DNA of 7,173 nt from an uncultured Desulfobulbaceae bacterium. Its GTDB lineage: Bacteria > Desulfobacterota > Desulfobulbia > Desulfobulbales > Desulfobulbaceae. Position numbers and translations under genes: made by a program. Under the pieces are notes generated by a model. It had not been told where the DNA came from. It worked only from the letters and a program-made list of their open reading frames with translations, and searched no databases. Below, piece after piece: positions 1 through 5,980 of the stretch. The stretch is from positions 1 through 7,173 of the forward strand of contig CAMYOP010000139.1 in NCBI GenBank assembly GCA_947260045.1, read 5' to 3'. The stretch's first letter is position 1. The number at the start of each line of letters is the position of its first letter.

Positions 1-592
1 AGAACTAACCAGCAAATCTATCCATTATATGGACGCAGGAGTCAGTGGAGGTATTTGGGGTCTGGAGGTAGGTTACTGCACCATGATAGGAGGCGATCAA
101 AAAGTATTTGAAATGCTGGAACCTGTTTTCCGCAGCCTTGCACCGAAAGATGGCTATCTCTATTGCGGCCCGTCAGGTGCTGGTCATTTCGTCAAAATGA
201 TCCATAATGGCATTGAATATGGCATGATGCAGGCATATGGTGAAGGTTTTGCCCTGCTTGAAGCCTCTCCCTATAAAGAACACTTTGATTATAAAGAAAT
301 CAGTCATCTCTGGAACCAGGGATCAGTTATACGCTCCTGGCTGCTGGAACTCATGGTAGATGCATTTGATGAAGATCCAAAGCTGACAGGCATAAAAGGA
401 TATGTCGATGATTCTGGCGAAGGAAGATGGACCGTTGAACAGGCCATTAAATCAAGCGTTTCTGCACCCGTAATTGCAATGTCACTTTTCAGCCGTTTCC
501 AATCCCGCGATGAAAATAGCTTCTCCAACAGAGTGCTTGCTGCTATGCGCAATAAATTCGGTGGACACGCCGTTAAAAAAGACATTGAATAA
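1..592 (+). CDS. gnd: 6-phosphogluconate dehydrogenase (decarboxylating), short form, 5'-truncated by window edge
   Basis: Catalyses oxidative decarboxylation of 6-phosphogluconate to ribulose 5-phosphate in the cytosol, the third step of the oxidative pentose phosphate pathway. The frame is open from base 2, so the ATG at 29 is internal and the true start lies outside the window. Visible are the family signature DAGVSGGIWGLE, the MIGGD stretch, and the substrate/catalytic block GHFVKMIHNGIEYG. In that block the Lys at 194-196 and Glu at 215-217 match the catalytic Lys and Glu of 6PGDH. About 196 codons are present. The protein ends soon after the GRWTVEQAI segment, as in the roughly 300-residue short (YqeC/GntZ-like) forms rather than the roughly 470-residue long form, so the missing part should be the N-terminal dinucleotide-binding domain. 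NAD versus NADP preference therefore cannot be read here. zwf follows after 8 bases, which suggests cotranscription. Confidence 0.95.
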   Translation, partial: ELTSKSIHYMDAGVSGGIWGLEVGYCTMIGGDQKVFEMLEPVFRSLAPKDGYLYCGPSGAGHFVKMIHNGIEYGMMQAYGEGFALLEASPYKEHFDYKEISHLWNQGSVIRSWLLELMVDAFDEDPKLTGIKGYVDDSGEGRWTVEQAIKSSVSAPVIAMSLFSRFQSRDENSFSNRVLAAMRNKFGGHAVKKDIE

Positions 593-600
593 GAGATAAC

Positions 601-2112
601 GTGAGCACGCCACACGCATGTGACATTCTGCCAACTCACCAGATGGATCCCTGCACTATAGTAATCTTTGGTGCATCTGGAGACCTGACCAGGAGAAAAC
701 TCATTCCTGCTCTTTATGCCATGTTTCTCCAGGGAAAAATGCCTGAACGATTCTGTATTGTTGGTTGCAGCCGGACTCCATTATCAAGTGATACGTTTAA
801 AACCAGTCTCTTTGAGCGATACCAGACAAGTGACATGGACCTCAACAGATGGGATGAGTTTTCCTCTCTTCTCCACTACGTCCCGATCACCTATGACCAG
901 GCAAGTTTTGACAATCTAAGTAAAGCTTTACTCCAAATTGGTGAGAAGCACCAGACACAGGGAAACCGCATCTTTGATCTTGCCGTACCTCCTCAGCTCT
1001 ACCCTGTCATTGGTAAACTTCTTGGTGAAGTTGGTCTGGCGAAAGAACAGTCGGATACCTTTCCTGGATGGGCAAGAATTATCGTGGAAAAGCCCTTTGG
1101 TCATAATCTTGAAACAGCTCGCGCCTTAAATGATACCCTTCAAAGCTATTTCAGCGAAAAGCAAATATTTCGAATAGACCATTATCTGGCCAAAGAAACC
1201 ATCCAGAATGTTCTTATTTTCCGCTTTGCCAATACAATTTTTGAGCCATTGTGGAACCGTCATCATATTGATTATATTGGAATTATAGCAGCAGAGCAAC
1301 TTGGAGTCGGCAGCAGGGCCGGATATTATGAGAAATCCGGTGTGATCCGGGATATGTTCCAGAATCACATGATGCAACTCCTGGCCCTTACAGCCATGGA
1401 ACCTCCCTATCAATTTACGGCAAACGCTGTGCGAGACGAAAAAGTCAAAGTGATGAAATCGCTTCGTGAATTTAACCGTCAAAAAGGGAGTAGAATCTGT
1501 CTTGGTCAGTACAGCAGTGGATCGATTGCAGGCGAGAGCGTTCCTGGTTATAGAGATGAGCAGGGAGTAGACCCGCAGTCTTTGACACCAACTTTTGCTC
1601 TGATGGAGCTTTACCTGGATAATTGGCGTTGGCAAAATGTTCCGTTTTACATGGTGTCTGGAAAACGTTTACCTCGAAAAGAAACCAAAATCATTATACA
1701 GTTTAAAGAGGTACCCCATAAATTATTTCAAAGTGTTTTTGGCGATAACATAGGGGCTAACAGACTGGTAATAGAAACCTATCCTGAAGAATCCATCAAA
1801 CTGTCATTCCAGACCAAAAGTCCTGGAACTTCCGTCTGCCTTCGTACTATGAATATGGACTTTGTTTATCAGGAGCATTACAGGGGATTTTCTTTAGATG
1901 CCTATGCGCGAGTACTTCTGGATTGTATAAGTGGTGATCATATGCTCTTCTGGCGGCAAGATGGTGTTGAACAATCCTGGTCCTTCTTGACACCGGTCCT
2001 TGAAGACTGCGAAACCTGTTATAAAAAAGATGAACTTCTCAATTTTTACCCTGCAGGATCGTGGGGGCCACAGGATGCCCACGACACAATGACTAAGCTT
2101 TTTCCCGATTAA
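601..2112 (+). CDS. zwf: Glucose-6-phosphate 1-dehydrogenase
   Basis: Oxidises glucose 6-phosphate to 6-phosphogluconolactone with reduction of NAD(P)+, the entry step of the oxidative pentose phosphate pathway. The 503 residues match the usual 480-510. The N-terminal nucleotide-binding motif GASGDLTRRKL is at residues 24-34 and EKPFG at 163-167. The substrate signature RIDHYLAKE is at 191-199, where most family members have Gly instead of Ala197. The block GVIRDMFQNHMMQ places the presumed catalytic His at 256. The C-terminal NWRWQNVPFYMVSGKRLP segment (341-358) carries the usual Lys (355) in SGK, where TGK is common. The start is GTG, 8 bases after the gnd stop, with only a weak AAGAG-like ribosome site. 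An ATG at 643 (Met15) also lies upstream of the nucleotide motif but has no visible Shine-Dalgarno, so the GTG is preferred. Lactonase (pgl) is not adjacent downstream. Confidence 0.97.
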   Translation: MSTPHACDILPTHQMDPCTIVIFGASGDLTRRKLIPALYAMFLQGKMPERFCIVGCSRTPLSSDTFKTSLFERYQTSDMDLNRWDEFSSLLHYVPITYDQASFDNLSKALLQIGEKHQTQGNRIFDLAVPPQLYPVIGKLLGEVGLAKEQSDTFPGWARIIVEKPFGHNLETARALNDTLQSYFSEKQIFRIDHYLAKETIQNVLIFRFANTIFEPLWNRHHIDYIGIIAAEQLGVGSRAGYYEKSGVIRDMFQNHMMQLLALTAMEPPYQFTANAVRDEKVKVMKSLREFNRQKGSRICLGQYSSGSIAGESVPGYRDEQGVDPQSLTPTFALMELYLDNWRWQNVPFYMVSGKRLPRKETKIIIQFKEVPHKLFQSVFGDNIGANRLVIETYPEESIKLSFQTKSPGTSVCLRTMNMDFVYQEHYRGFSLDAYARVLLDCISGDHMLFWRQDGVEQSWSFLTPVLEDCETCYKKDELLNFYPAGSWGPQDAHDTMTKLFPD

Positions 2113-2133
2113 TTCTCCTGGCCCCTTCAGTCC

Positions 2134-2159
2134 ATTGTAAGTCCCAAAATGCTTACGAT
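2134..2159 (+). other. Stem-loop in the zwf-aat intergenic gap
   Basis: An 8-bp inverted repeat (ATTGTAAG / CTTACGAT, one G-U pair in RNA) encloses a 10-base loop about 20 bases after the zwf stop. It is AT-rich and followed by AAAAATCG rather than a T-tract, so it is not a standard intrinsic terminator. It could be a processed 3' end or chance. The rest of the 110-base gap shows no other clear signal: a TTGCCA resembling a -35 box occurs near 2169, but no good -10 follows it. Whether aat is read through from zwf is undecided. Confidence 0.3.
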
Positions 2160-2222
2160 AAAAATCGTTGCCATTTACCCCCTATCACCCCTGTAGATCA
2201 AATATTTTTTTACCATTAGGCC

Positions 2223-2903
2223 ATGCCTGTCTTCCAACTTGATGAAAATATTTTATTTCCACCACCAGAATTAGCAGAACCCAATGGGCTGCTTGCCATA
2301 GGCGGTGACCTGTCTGTCCAGCGACTGCTCAATGCTTACCAGCAAGGTATTTTCCCCTGGTACTCCGACGGTGAGCCAATTCTCTGGTGGTCACCCTCAC
2401 CCAGGCTTGTACTTTTACCAGGTGAATTTCACTTGCCAAAGCGCCTTGCAAGGACTATTCGGCAAAATAAATTCTGCGTGCGATTTAACCACGCCTTTGA
2501 TCAAGTTATCCATAACTGTGCTGAAATACGAACTGATAAAGGTGAAAATACCTGGATCACCTCTGACATGGTCAAAGCGTATAAAGAACTTCACAGGCTT
2601 GGTTTTGCCCACTCCATTGAATGTTGGTATGATGATAAGCTTGTTGGTGGACTCTATGGTGTTTGTCTTGATTCTGTTTATTTTGGGGAATCAATGTTTT
2701 CACATATGCGTGACGCCTCCAAAGTTGCCCTTTTTGCTCTAGTTCAGCTGAGTATAAAACGAGAGATAAAAATAATAGATTGCCAGGTCACAACACGGCA
2801 TTTACTTCAATTTGGCAGTAAAGAAGTTTCCGGGGAAACATTTCAAAAATTACTCAAGGATAATATTGAAAACATTTTGCCACAAAAAAAATGGCGCCTG
2901 TAG
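2223..2903 (+). CDS. aat: Leucyl/phenylalanyl-tRNA--protein transferase
   Basis: Transfers Leu or Phe from aminoacyl-tRNA to N-terminal Arg or Lys of proteins, creating N-degrons that ClpS delivers to ClpAP. It acts in the cytosol and belongs to the GNAT-fold (FemX-like) transferases. The 226 residues match the family. In order: FPPPELAEPNGLLAIGGDL at 12-30, GIFPWY at 42-47, WWSPSPR at 55-61, ENTWIT at 108-113, the FGESMFS block at 154-160 and DCQ at 186-188 followed by HLLQFG. Glu156 and Gln188 fall at the numbers of the residues discussed as catalytic in the E. coli enzyme. The ATG at 2223 gives the normal N-terminus. The only Shine-Dalgarno-like bases are AGG two bases upstream, so initiation looks weak. 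The last codons overlap the terminator of the convergent small gene. No clpS or clpA is visible nearby. Confidence 0.97.
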   Translation: MPVFQLDENILFPPPELAEPNGLLAIGGDLSVQRLLNAYQQGIFPWYSDGEPILWWSPSPRLVLLPGEFHLPKRLARTIRQNKFCVRFNHAFDQVIHNCAEIRTDKGENTWITSDMVKAYKELHRLGFAHSIECWYDDKLVGGLYGVCLDSVYFGESMFSHMRDASKVALFALVQLSIKREIKIIDCQVTTRHLLQFGSKEVSGETFQKLLKDNIENILPQKKWRL

Positions 2904-2942
2904 AGGGTAAGCCGACAAGGAGGAAACGGCTTCACAGGCGCC
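2884..2942 (-). terminator. Intrinsic terminator of the small - strand gene, overlapping the 3' end of aat
   Basis: Read on the - strand, GGCGCCTGT (2942-2934) pairs perfectly with ACAGGCGCC (2901-2893). An inner 6-bp stem AAGCCG/CGGCTT (2932-2927 with 2914-2909) closes a 12-base loop. The outer stem is followed by A and then eight Ts (2891-2884), the classic arrangement of a Rho-independent terminator. On the + strand the same hairpin is preceded by A8 and followed by a purine-rich stretch, so it should act only for leftward transcription from the 3018-3410 gene. Its 3' arm and T-tract are also the last codons and stop of aat. Confidence 0.8.
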
Positions 2943-3017
2943 TGCTGGGGAGGAGGAGTTTCTTTAATACTACAACATTAGTACTTTCGTATATGCTTTT
3001 ACCGCTTACAGCTCATC

Positions 3018-3410
3018 TCAATGATCGACAACACTCCAGTCCAATGGAGGACCATCAATTTTTTCGTTCAACCACTTTTTCAAGTCTTCGTTTGGTGGAT
3101 GTACTGTTCCACCTGGTCGAACACCATCATCTTTCCAGGAAGAGATGAATAACTCTTCAGGAATTGGAATTTTTGCTATTTCTTCTGCACCTTCCACAGT
3201 TCTCTTAATGAGAGTTGCATAAGGCTGTTTTTCCCAATCATAAATTACAAAATAAACTGATTCGTCACCTGCACTCGCTACGAAATTATTACCCCGTACC
3301 CATCCTGTACCCCACTCAAGGTACATCTCAACGGCTTTTTCCGGGGTCATGGTCCAGTCTATATCATTGACAAGGTTTCTGTTTCTTCGTAGCTGATCCA
3401 AGTTTAACAT
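3018..3410 (-). CDS. Small conserved tryptophan-rich protein, DVU0772-like (function unknown)
   Basis: A soluble protein of 130 residues from the preferred start (the frame is open with an ATG up to 3425, giving 135). No signal peptide, membrane segment or known catalytic motif is visible. It has seven Trp residues and is rich in acidic residues. The N-terminal block VNDIDWTMTPEKAVEMYLEW, followed by GTGWVRGN, and the C-terminal GPPLDWS look conserved. From memory they resemble the uncharacterised DVU0772 family of sulfate reducers; I could not check this. The start is set by AGGGGG at 3422-3417, six bases before the ATG at 3410 and three before the ATG at 3413. The ATG at 3425 has no ribosome site and would put the purine run inside the gene. 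The gene is monocistronic: own promoter upstream, intrinsic terminator about 75 bases downstream, convergent with aat. I assign no function. Confidence 0.8.
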   Translation of the reverse strand: MLNLDQLRRNRNLVNDIDWTMTPEKAVEMYLEWGTGWVRGNNFVASAGDESVYFVIYDWEKQPYATLIKRTVEGAEEIAKIPIPEELFISSWKDDGVRPGGTVHPPNEDLKKWLNEKIDGPPLDWSVVDH

Positions 3411-3416
3411 CATTGG

Positions 3417-3422
3417 CCCCCT
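3417..3422 (-). promoter_or_regulatory. Ribosome binding site deciding the start of the small gene
   Basis: AGGGGG on the - strand sits 6 bases before the ATG at 3410-3408 and 3 bases before the ATG at 3413-3411. It overlaps codons 2-3 of the longest frame, so it favours the shorter protein beginning MLNLDQ. Confidence 0.6.
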
Positions 3423-3430
3423 CATTAATG

Positions 3431-3447
3431 ATAATGGGTTTCATTAT
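3431..3447 (-). other. Leader hairpin of the small gene's mRNA
   Basis: The inverted repeat ATAATG / CATTAT with a 5-base loop lies between the predicted transcription start (about 3452) and the ribosome site. It would form a hairpin at the very 5' end of the message. The stem is AT-rich and weak. A role in message stability is inference only. Confidence 0.35.
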
Positions 3448-3458
3448 TATATGATTTT

Positions 3459-3487
3459 AAAATAAGTACCACATTGTGTGATGTCAA
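3459..3487 (-). promoter_or_regulatory. Sigma70-type promoter of the small gene
   Basis: On the - strand there is a perfect -35 box TTGACA at 3487-3482, an optimal 17-base spacer, and TATTTT (4 of 6 matches to TATAAT) at 3464-3459. The predicted start near 3452 leaves a leader of about 40 bases. The spacer carries a short dyad, CACA-A-TGTG, which could be an operator half or chance. Confidence 0.65.
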
Positions 3488-3647
3488 GTATCTTTTTACG
3501 GTACCCCTAAAACAAAAACTCCGCCTACAAAAAAGATCTTGCAAATGGTACGAAGGCTGTTGCCCTGTGATATATACTAATTGAATAATTAAAAACTTGG
3601 CTAAGGAGATTCTGAAAAAATTACTAGGCAGGTATTTGAAACTATAG

Positions 3648-3682
3648 AAAAAAGAAAGACTGAGCAGGCTAAGCTACCTCTC
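3648..3682 (-). terminator. Candidate weak terminator of the RSH gene
   Basis: On the - strand, GAGAGG (3682-3677) can pair with CCT-G-CTC (3668-3662, one bulged G) around an 8-base loop spanning the TAG stop at 3676-3674. It is followed by a T-rich run interrupted by one C (3657-3648). The layout resembles an intrinsic terminator, but the stem is short and bulged. The remaining sequence up to the small gene's promoter (3488-3647) shows no gene or RNA that I can support. Confidence 0.4.
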
Positions 3683-5779
3683 GAGTTCAAACTCATAGGT
3701 GAGTCCAGAACGATCCAGATGCTTCATTATTTTTTTAAGGCCATGAAGATTAACAACTGTAAAATTAATTTCCCAGGCAGGTCTTTTTATCGGTTTTTTG
3801 GAAAGAAGCAAAACATCAATTATTTTTAATTCTTCTGGCGCCACTGAAAGCAACATAAATATACGCTGGCGAGTAGCCGCGCCAATATATATTTTTTGGG
3901 GGTTAACGACTCGGGTATTGCGAGGATGCCAGCGGACCTCTACAGCGTCTTCTCGTTGAAACTTAATCTTGGGGAGCCGCTGGCAATCTTTTCTATGCAG
4001 GGAAAGGCCTCGTTCACTAAGCAAGCCCAAGACACCCTTGTCCAGAGGAGTTGGTTTACAGCATGCAGAGGATTTCACCACAAGAGGATCGATGGTGGCC
4101 AGTTCTATTTTGTTTAAAATACCTGTTGGTACCTGCAACGTTTCGTAGCCTTCAAAAAGGCCTGTGCCAAGTTCAAAGATTAATTCAGGTAATCTGACCC
4201 TGCCTTCTCCTATCATTAGAAATAGTGCCTCTAAATCCTGTACACCAAAATACTCGAGTATGTAGGTCATCCCAGCCTTCTCAAGGCTTGATGATGGTAA
4301 ACCATAACGGCGCAATTCCTGATGAAGTACTGACTGACCAATCTCTCTGGAGATTCTCTCCTGCCTCTGCTTAAAGGCTTTAGAAAGCTCAGAACGAGCC
4401 TTGGGCGTCTGACATAATGGATGAAGTGCGGTGTCAAAGTAGACTGGCTTATTCTGCCTGATAATCTTAATAACATCGCCATCTTTTAAGCGCCAGGAAG
4501 AGGGAAGTCTTCTCTTGCCGATTTTTGCCCCAATGCAGGTATGTCCGATTTCAGTGTGGACTCGAAAAGCAAAGTCAAGCACAATTGAATTTACTGGCAG
4601 ACAGAACAAGTCACCATCAGGGGTATAGGTATACAGTTCCTTTCGGCCGCTGGCAGCAATCATATCACGGTACGAGACAGAATCATCACTGCCGAGGATG
4701 TCAAACATCTCCTGGAGCTCACGAACAAACCTACCTTTACCCTTGGAATCTTTCGTCCAATCTCGAACCAGCCCTCTCTGAGCACGGCGCGCCATTTCTT
4801 CAGTTCGAATTTTAAAGAGATATTTCCGGCCATTGATATTTGGCCTGGCATGCAAACCTTGATATCCAGAAGGCTTGGGATTAGCGATAAAATCACGGAT
4901 GGTCCTGGGGGTAGGCCGGTAAGTACTATTTAACGAGCCAAGCCCCTGATAACACATCCCTCTTGTAGAAGTAACAATCATTATCTCTTGCGGATTTTCT
5001 ATTTCCTGCATGAGAATTTTGTTTTTAATGTCGTAATATCCCCACAAACCCTTGGTGCGCACAGATATTTTTGCATCTATTCCATCTTCAATTAGGGTGC
5101 GTTGCACATTCTCAATAATTTCTGCAATCTCTGGGGAATGCTTGAGTTTCTCAATATGAAGCTGTAATTTATTGCCTTGGCGTGGAAACTTATAGGCGAG
5201 AGCCAGGTTGTACAGTTCTCGTTTAATGGCAAAAAGACCAAAGATTGTTGCAAGAGGGGCATAGATATCCAATGTTTCATCAGCAATTTTCTGCCGTTTA
5301 TGTCTTGGCATCGAGGATAAGGTTCGAAGATTGTGAAGCCGATCAGCAAGTTTCACAATCAACACCTCAGGTTTCGCTGCTGCACCACTAAAAATCTTTC
5401 TATGAACAAGTTTTTTGAAAGTTTGCTTATCACCAGAAAAGTTAGTAATTTTTGTGCAACCCTCCACAATAGCTTCAACATTGGAACCAAACTTATCCCG
5501 AATAAGATGTGAGTTGACATATTCAACATCTTCGACAGTATCATGTAAGAGGGCAGATGCCAGAATTTCACCATCCCTGATATCAAGCTCATCAGCAAGT
5601 ATCATGGCAACATTACACGGATGCATGATATAGGCGTCCCCAGATCGGCGCCATTGATCGTCATGGGCATCAAAAGCAAAATCGAGAGCATCCCAAAACA
5701 CATGCACATCGCTGCCAGTGCCAATCAATGCTTTCATCTTTTGACGATATAATTCTTTATCAAACTTTATATACTGCAT
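3674..5779 (-). CDS. rsh: RelA/SpoT homolog (RSH), (p)ppGpp hydrolase with degenerate synthetase domain
   Basis: 701 residues in the long RSH architecture. The N-terminal HD hydrolase domain is intact: RRSGDAYIMHP (His53), HDTVED (His79, Asp80) and LADRLHNL (Asp146) supply all metal ligands for (p)ppGpp 3'-pyrophosphohydrolysis. The synthetase-like domain spans about 215-345. It keeps RTK (Arg241, Lys243), RPTPRTIRDFIANPKPSGYQGLH and IRTEEM. However, the family's catalytic Asp (YD/FDLxAxR) aligns with Asn262, and the Glu of ExQIRT aligns with Leu321, so pyrophosphotransfer is probably lost. A TGS domain follows (about 381-441, TYTPDGDLFCLP to GDVIKI), then a helical region, a Cys-rich segment (ACCKP at 572-576, HRKDC at 595-599) and a short ACT-like C-terminus (about 638-701). 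The ATG at 5779 gives a normal N-terminus; no Shine-Dalgarno is seen. The gene is divergent from rnr. It could be annotated simply as a bifunctional RSH. Confidence 0.93.
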   Translation of the reverse strand: MQYIKFDKELYRQKMKALIGTGSDVHVFWDALDFAFDAHDDQWRRSGDAYIMHPCNVAMILADELDIRDGEILASALLHDTVEDVEYVNSHLIRDKFGSNVEAIVEGCTKITNFSGDKQTFKKLVHRKIFSGAAAKPEVLIVKLADRLHNLRTLSSMPRHKRQKIADETLDIYAPLATIFGLFAIKRELYNLALAYKFPRQGNKLQLHIEKLKHSPEIAEIIENVQRTLIEDGIDAKISVRTKGLWGYYDIKNKILMQEIENPQEIMIVTSTRGMCYQGLGSLNSTYRPTPRTIRDFIANPKPSGYQGLHARPNINGRKYLFKIRTEEMARRAQRGLVRDWTKDSKGKGRFVRELQEMFDILGSDDSVSYRDMIAASGRKELYTYTPDGDLFCLPVNSIVLDFAFRVHTEIGHTCIGAKIGKRRLPSSWRLKDGDVIKIIRQNKPVYFDTALHPLCQTPKARSELSKAFKQRQERISREIGQSVLHQELRRYGLPSSSLEKAGMTYILEYFGVQDLEALFLMIGEGRVRLPELIFELGTGLFEGYETLQVPTGILNKIELATIDPLVVKSSACCKPTPLDKGVLGLLSERGLSLHRKDCQRLPKIKFQREDAVEVRWHPRNTRVVNPQKIYIGAATRQRIFMLLSVAPEELKIIDVLLLSKKPIKRPAWEINFTVVNLHGLKKIMKHLDRSGLTYEFELER

Positions 5780-5791
5780 AGGGAGATTTGT

Positions 5792-5817
5792 AAGAGATAA
5801 GCTCTTTTTCTTTTTTT
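5792..5817. other. Weak hairpin with T-tract in the RSH leader
   Basis: AAGAG (5792-5796) and CTCTT (5802-5806) can form a 5-bp stem, followed on the + strand by a T-rich run to 5817. Read on the + strand it is terminator-like but no + strand gene precedes it. Read on the - strand it gives the RSH message an A-rich tract and small hairpin just before a start codon that lacks a Shine-Dalgarno. Confidence 0.3.
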
Positions 5818-5937
5818 ACTTGGTAAATAGTGTAAAATACAGGGAAGTTGATCATAACCACTGTAGCAGATGTTTCAGTGTGAACAAAGAAAAATTCTTA
5901 ACAGCCATGCCCAAGCGTCCATCCAGCTAGAGCATAT

Positions 5938-5967
5938 TTAACAATGAACTTCCGCACAGCATATAAA
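5938..5967 (+). promoter_or_regulatory. Candidate promoter of rnr
   Basis: TTAACA (5 of 6 to TTGACA) at 5938-5943, 18-base spacer, TATAAA (5 of 6 to TATAAT) at 5962-5967. The box scores are good, but the predicted start (about 5974) would leave only about 7 leader bases and would cut into the AAGG ribosome site at 5972-5975. Either the message is almost leaderless or the real promoter lies further upstream in the 201-base divergent region. Confidence 0.35.
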
Positions 5968-5980
5968 ATACAAGGTACTT

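Noticed and set aside
1126..1635. A 169-codon - strand frame inside zwf.
   Set aside because: It is fully antisense to an unambiguous zwf, with no family resemblance, promoter or ribosome site.
2305..2742. A 145-codon + strand frame inside aat.
   Set aside because: It is an alternative frame of aat, whose own frame carries all family motifs.
2891..3148. Possible 85-codon + strand protein starting inside the terminator hairpin, which has AAGGAGG in its loop.
   Set aside because: The start overlaps the end of aat, the AAGGAGG lies after the start, and most of the frame is antisense to the small conserved gene.
3488..3647. Possible small RNA, riboswitch or mobile-element remnant between the small gene and the RSH gene.
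   Set aside because: No paired repeat, conserved RNA motif or strong promoter-terminator pair could be identified; the sequence is AT-rich with stops in all frames.
3605..3829. A + strand frame open for about 75 codons, with coding-like residues such as VFETIEKRKTEQAK, running into the 3' end of the RSH gene.
   Set aside because: It has no start codon before the overlap, follows directly on a TAA, and most of it is antisense to a certain gene. AAGGAG at 3603-3608 precedes only a 12-codon CTG frame.
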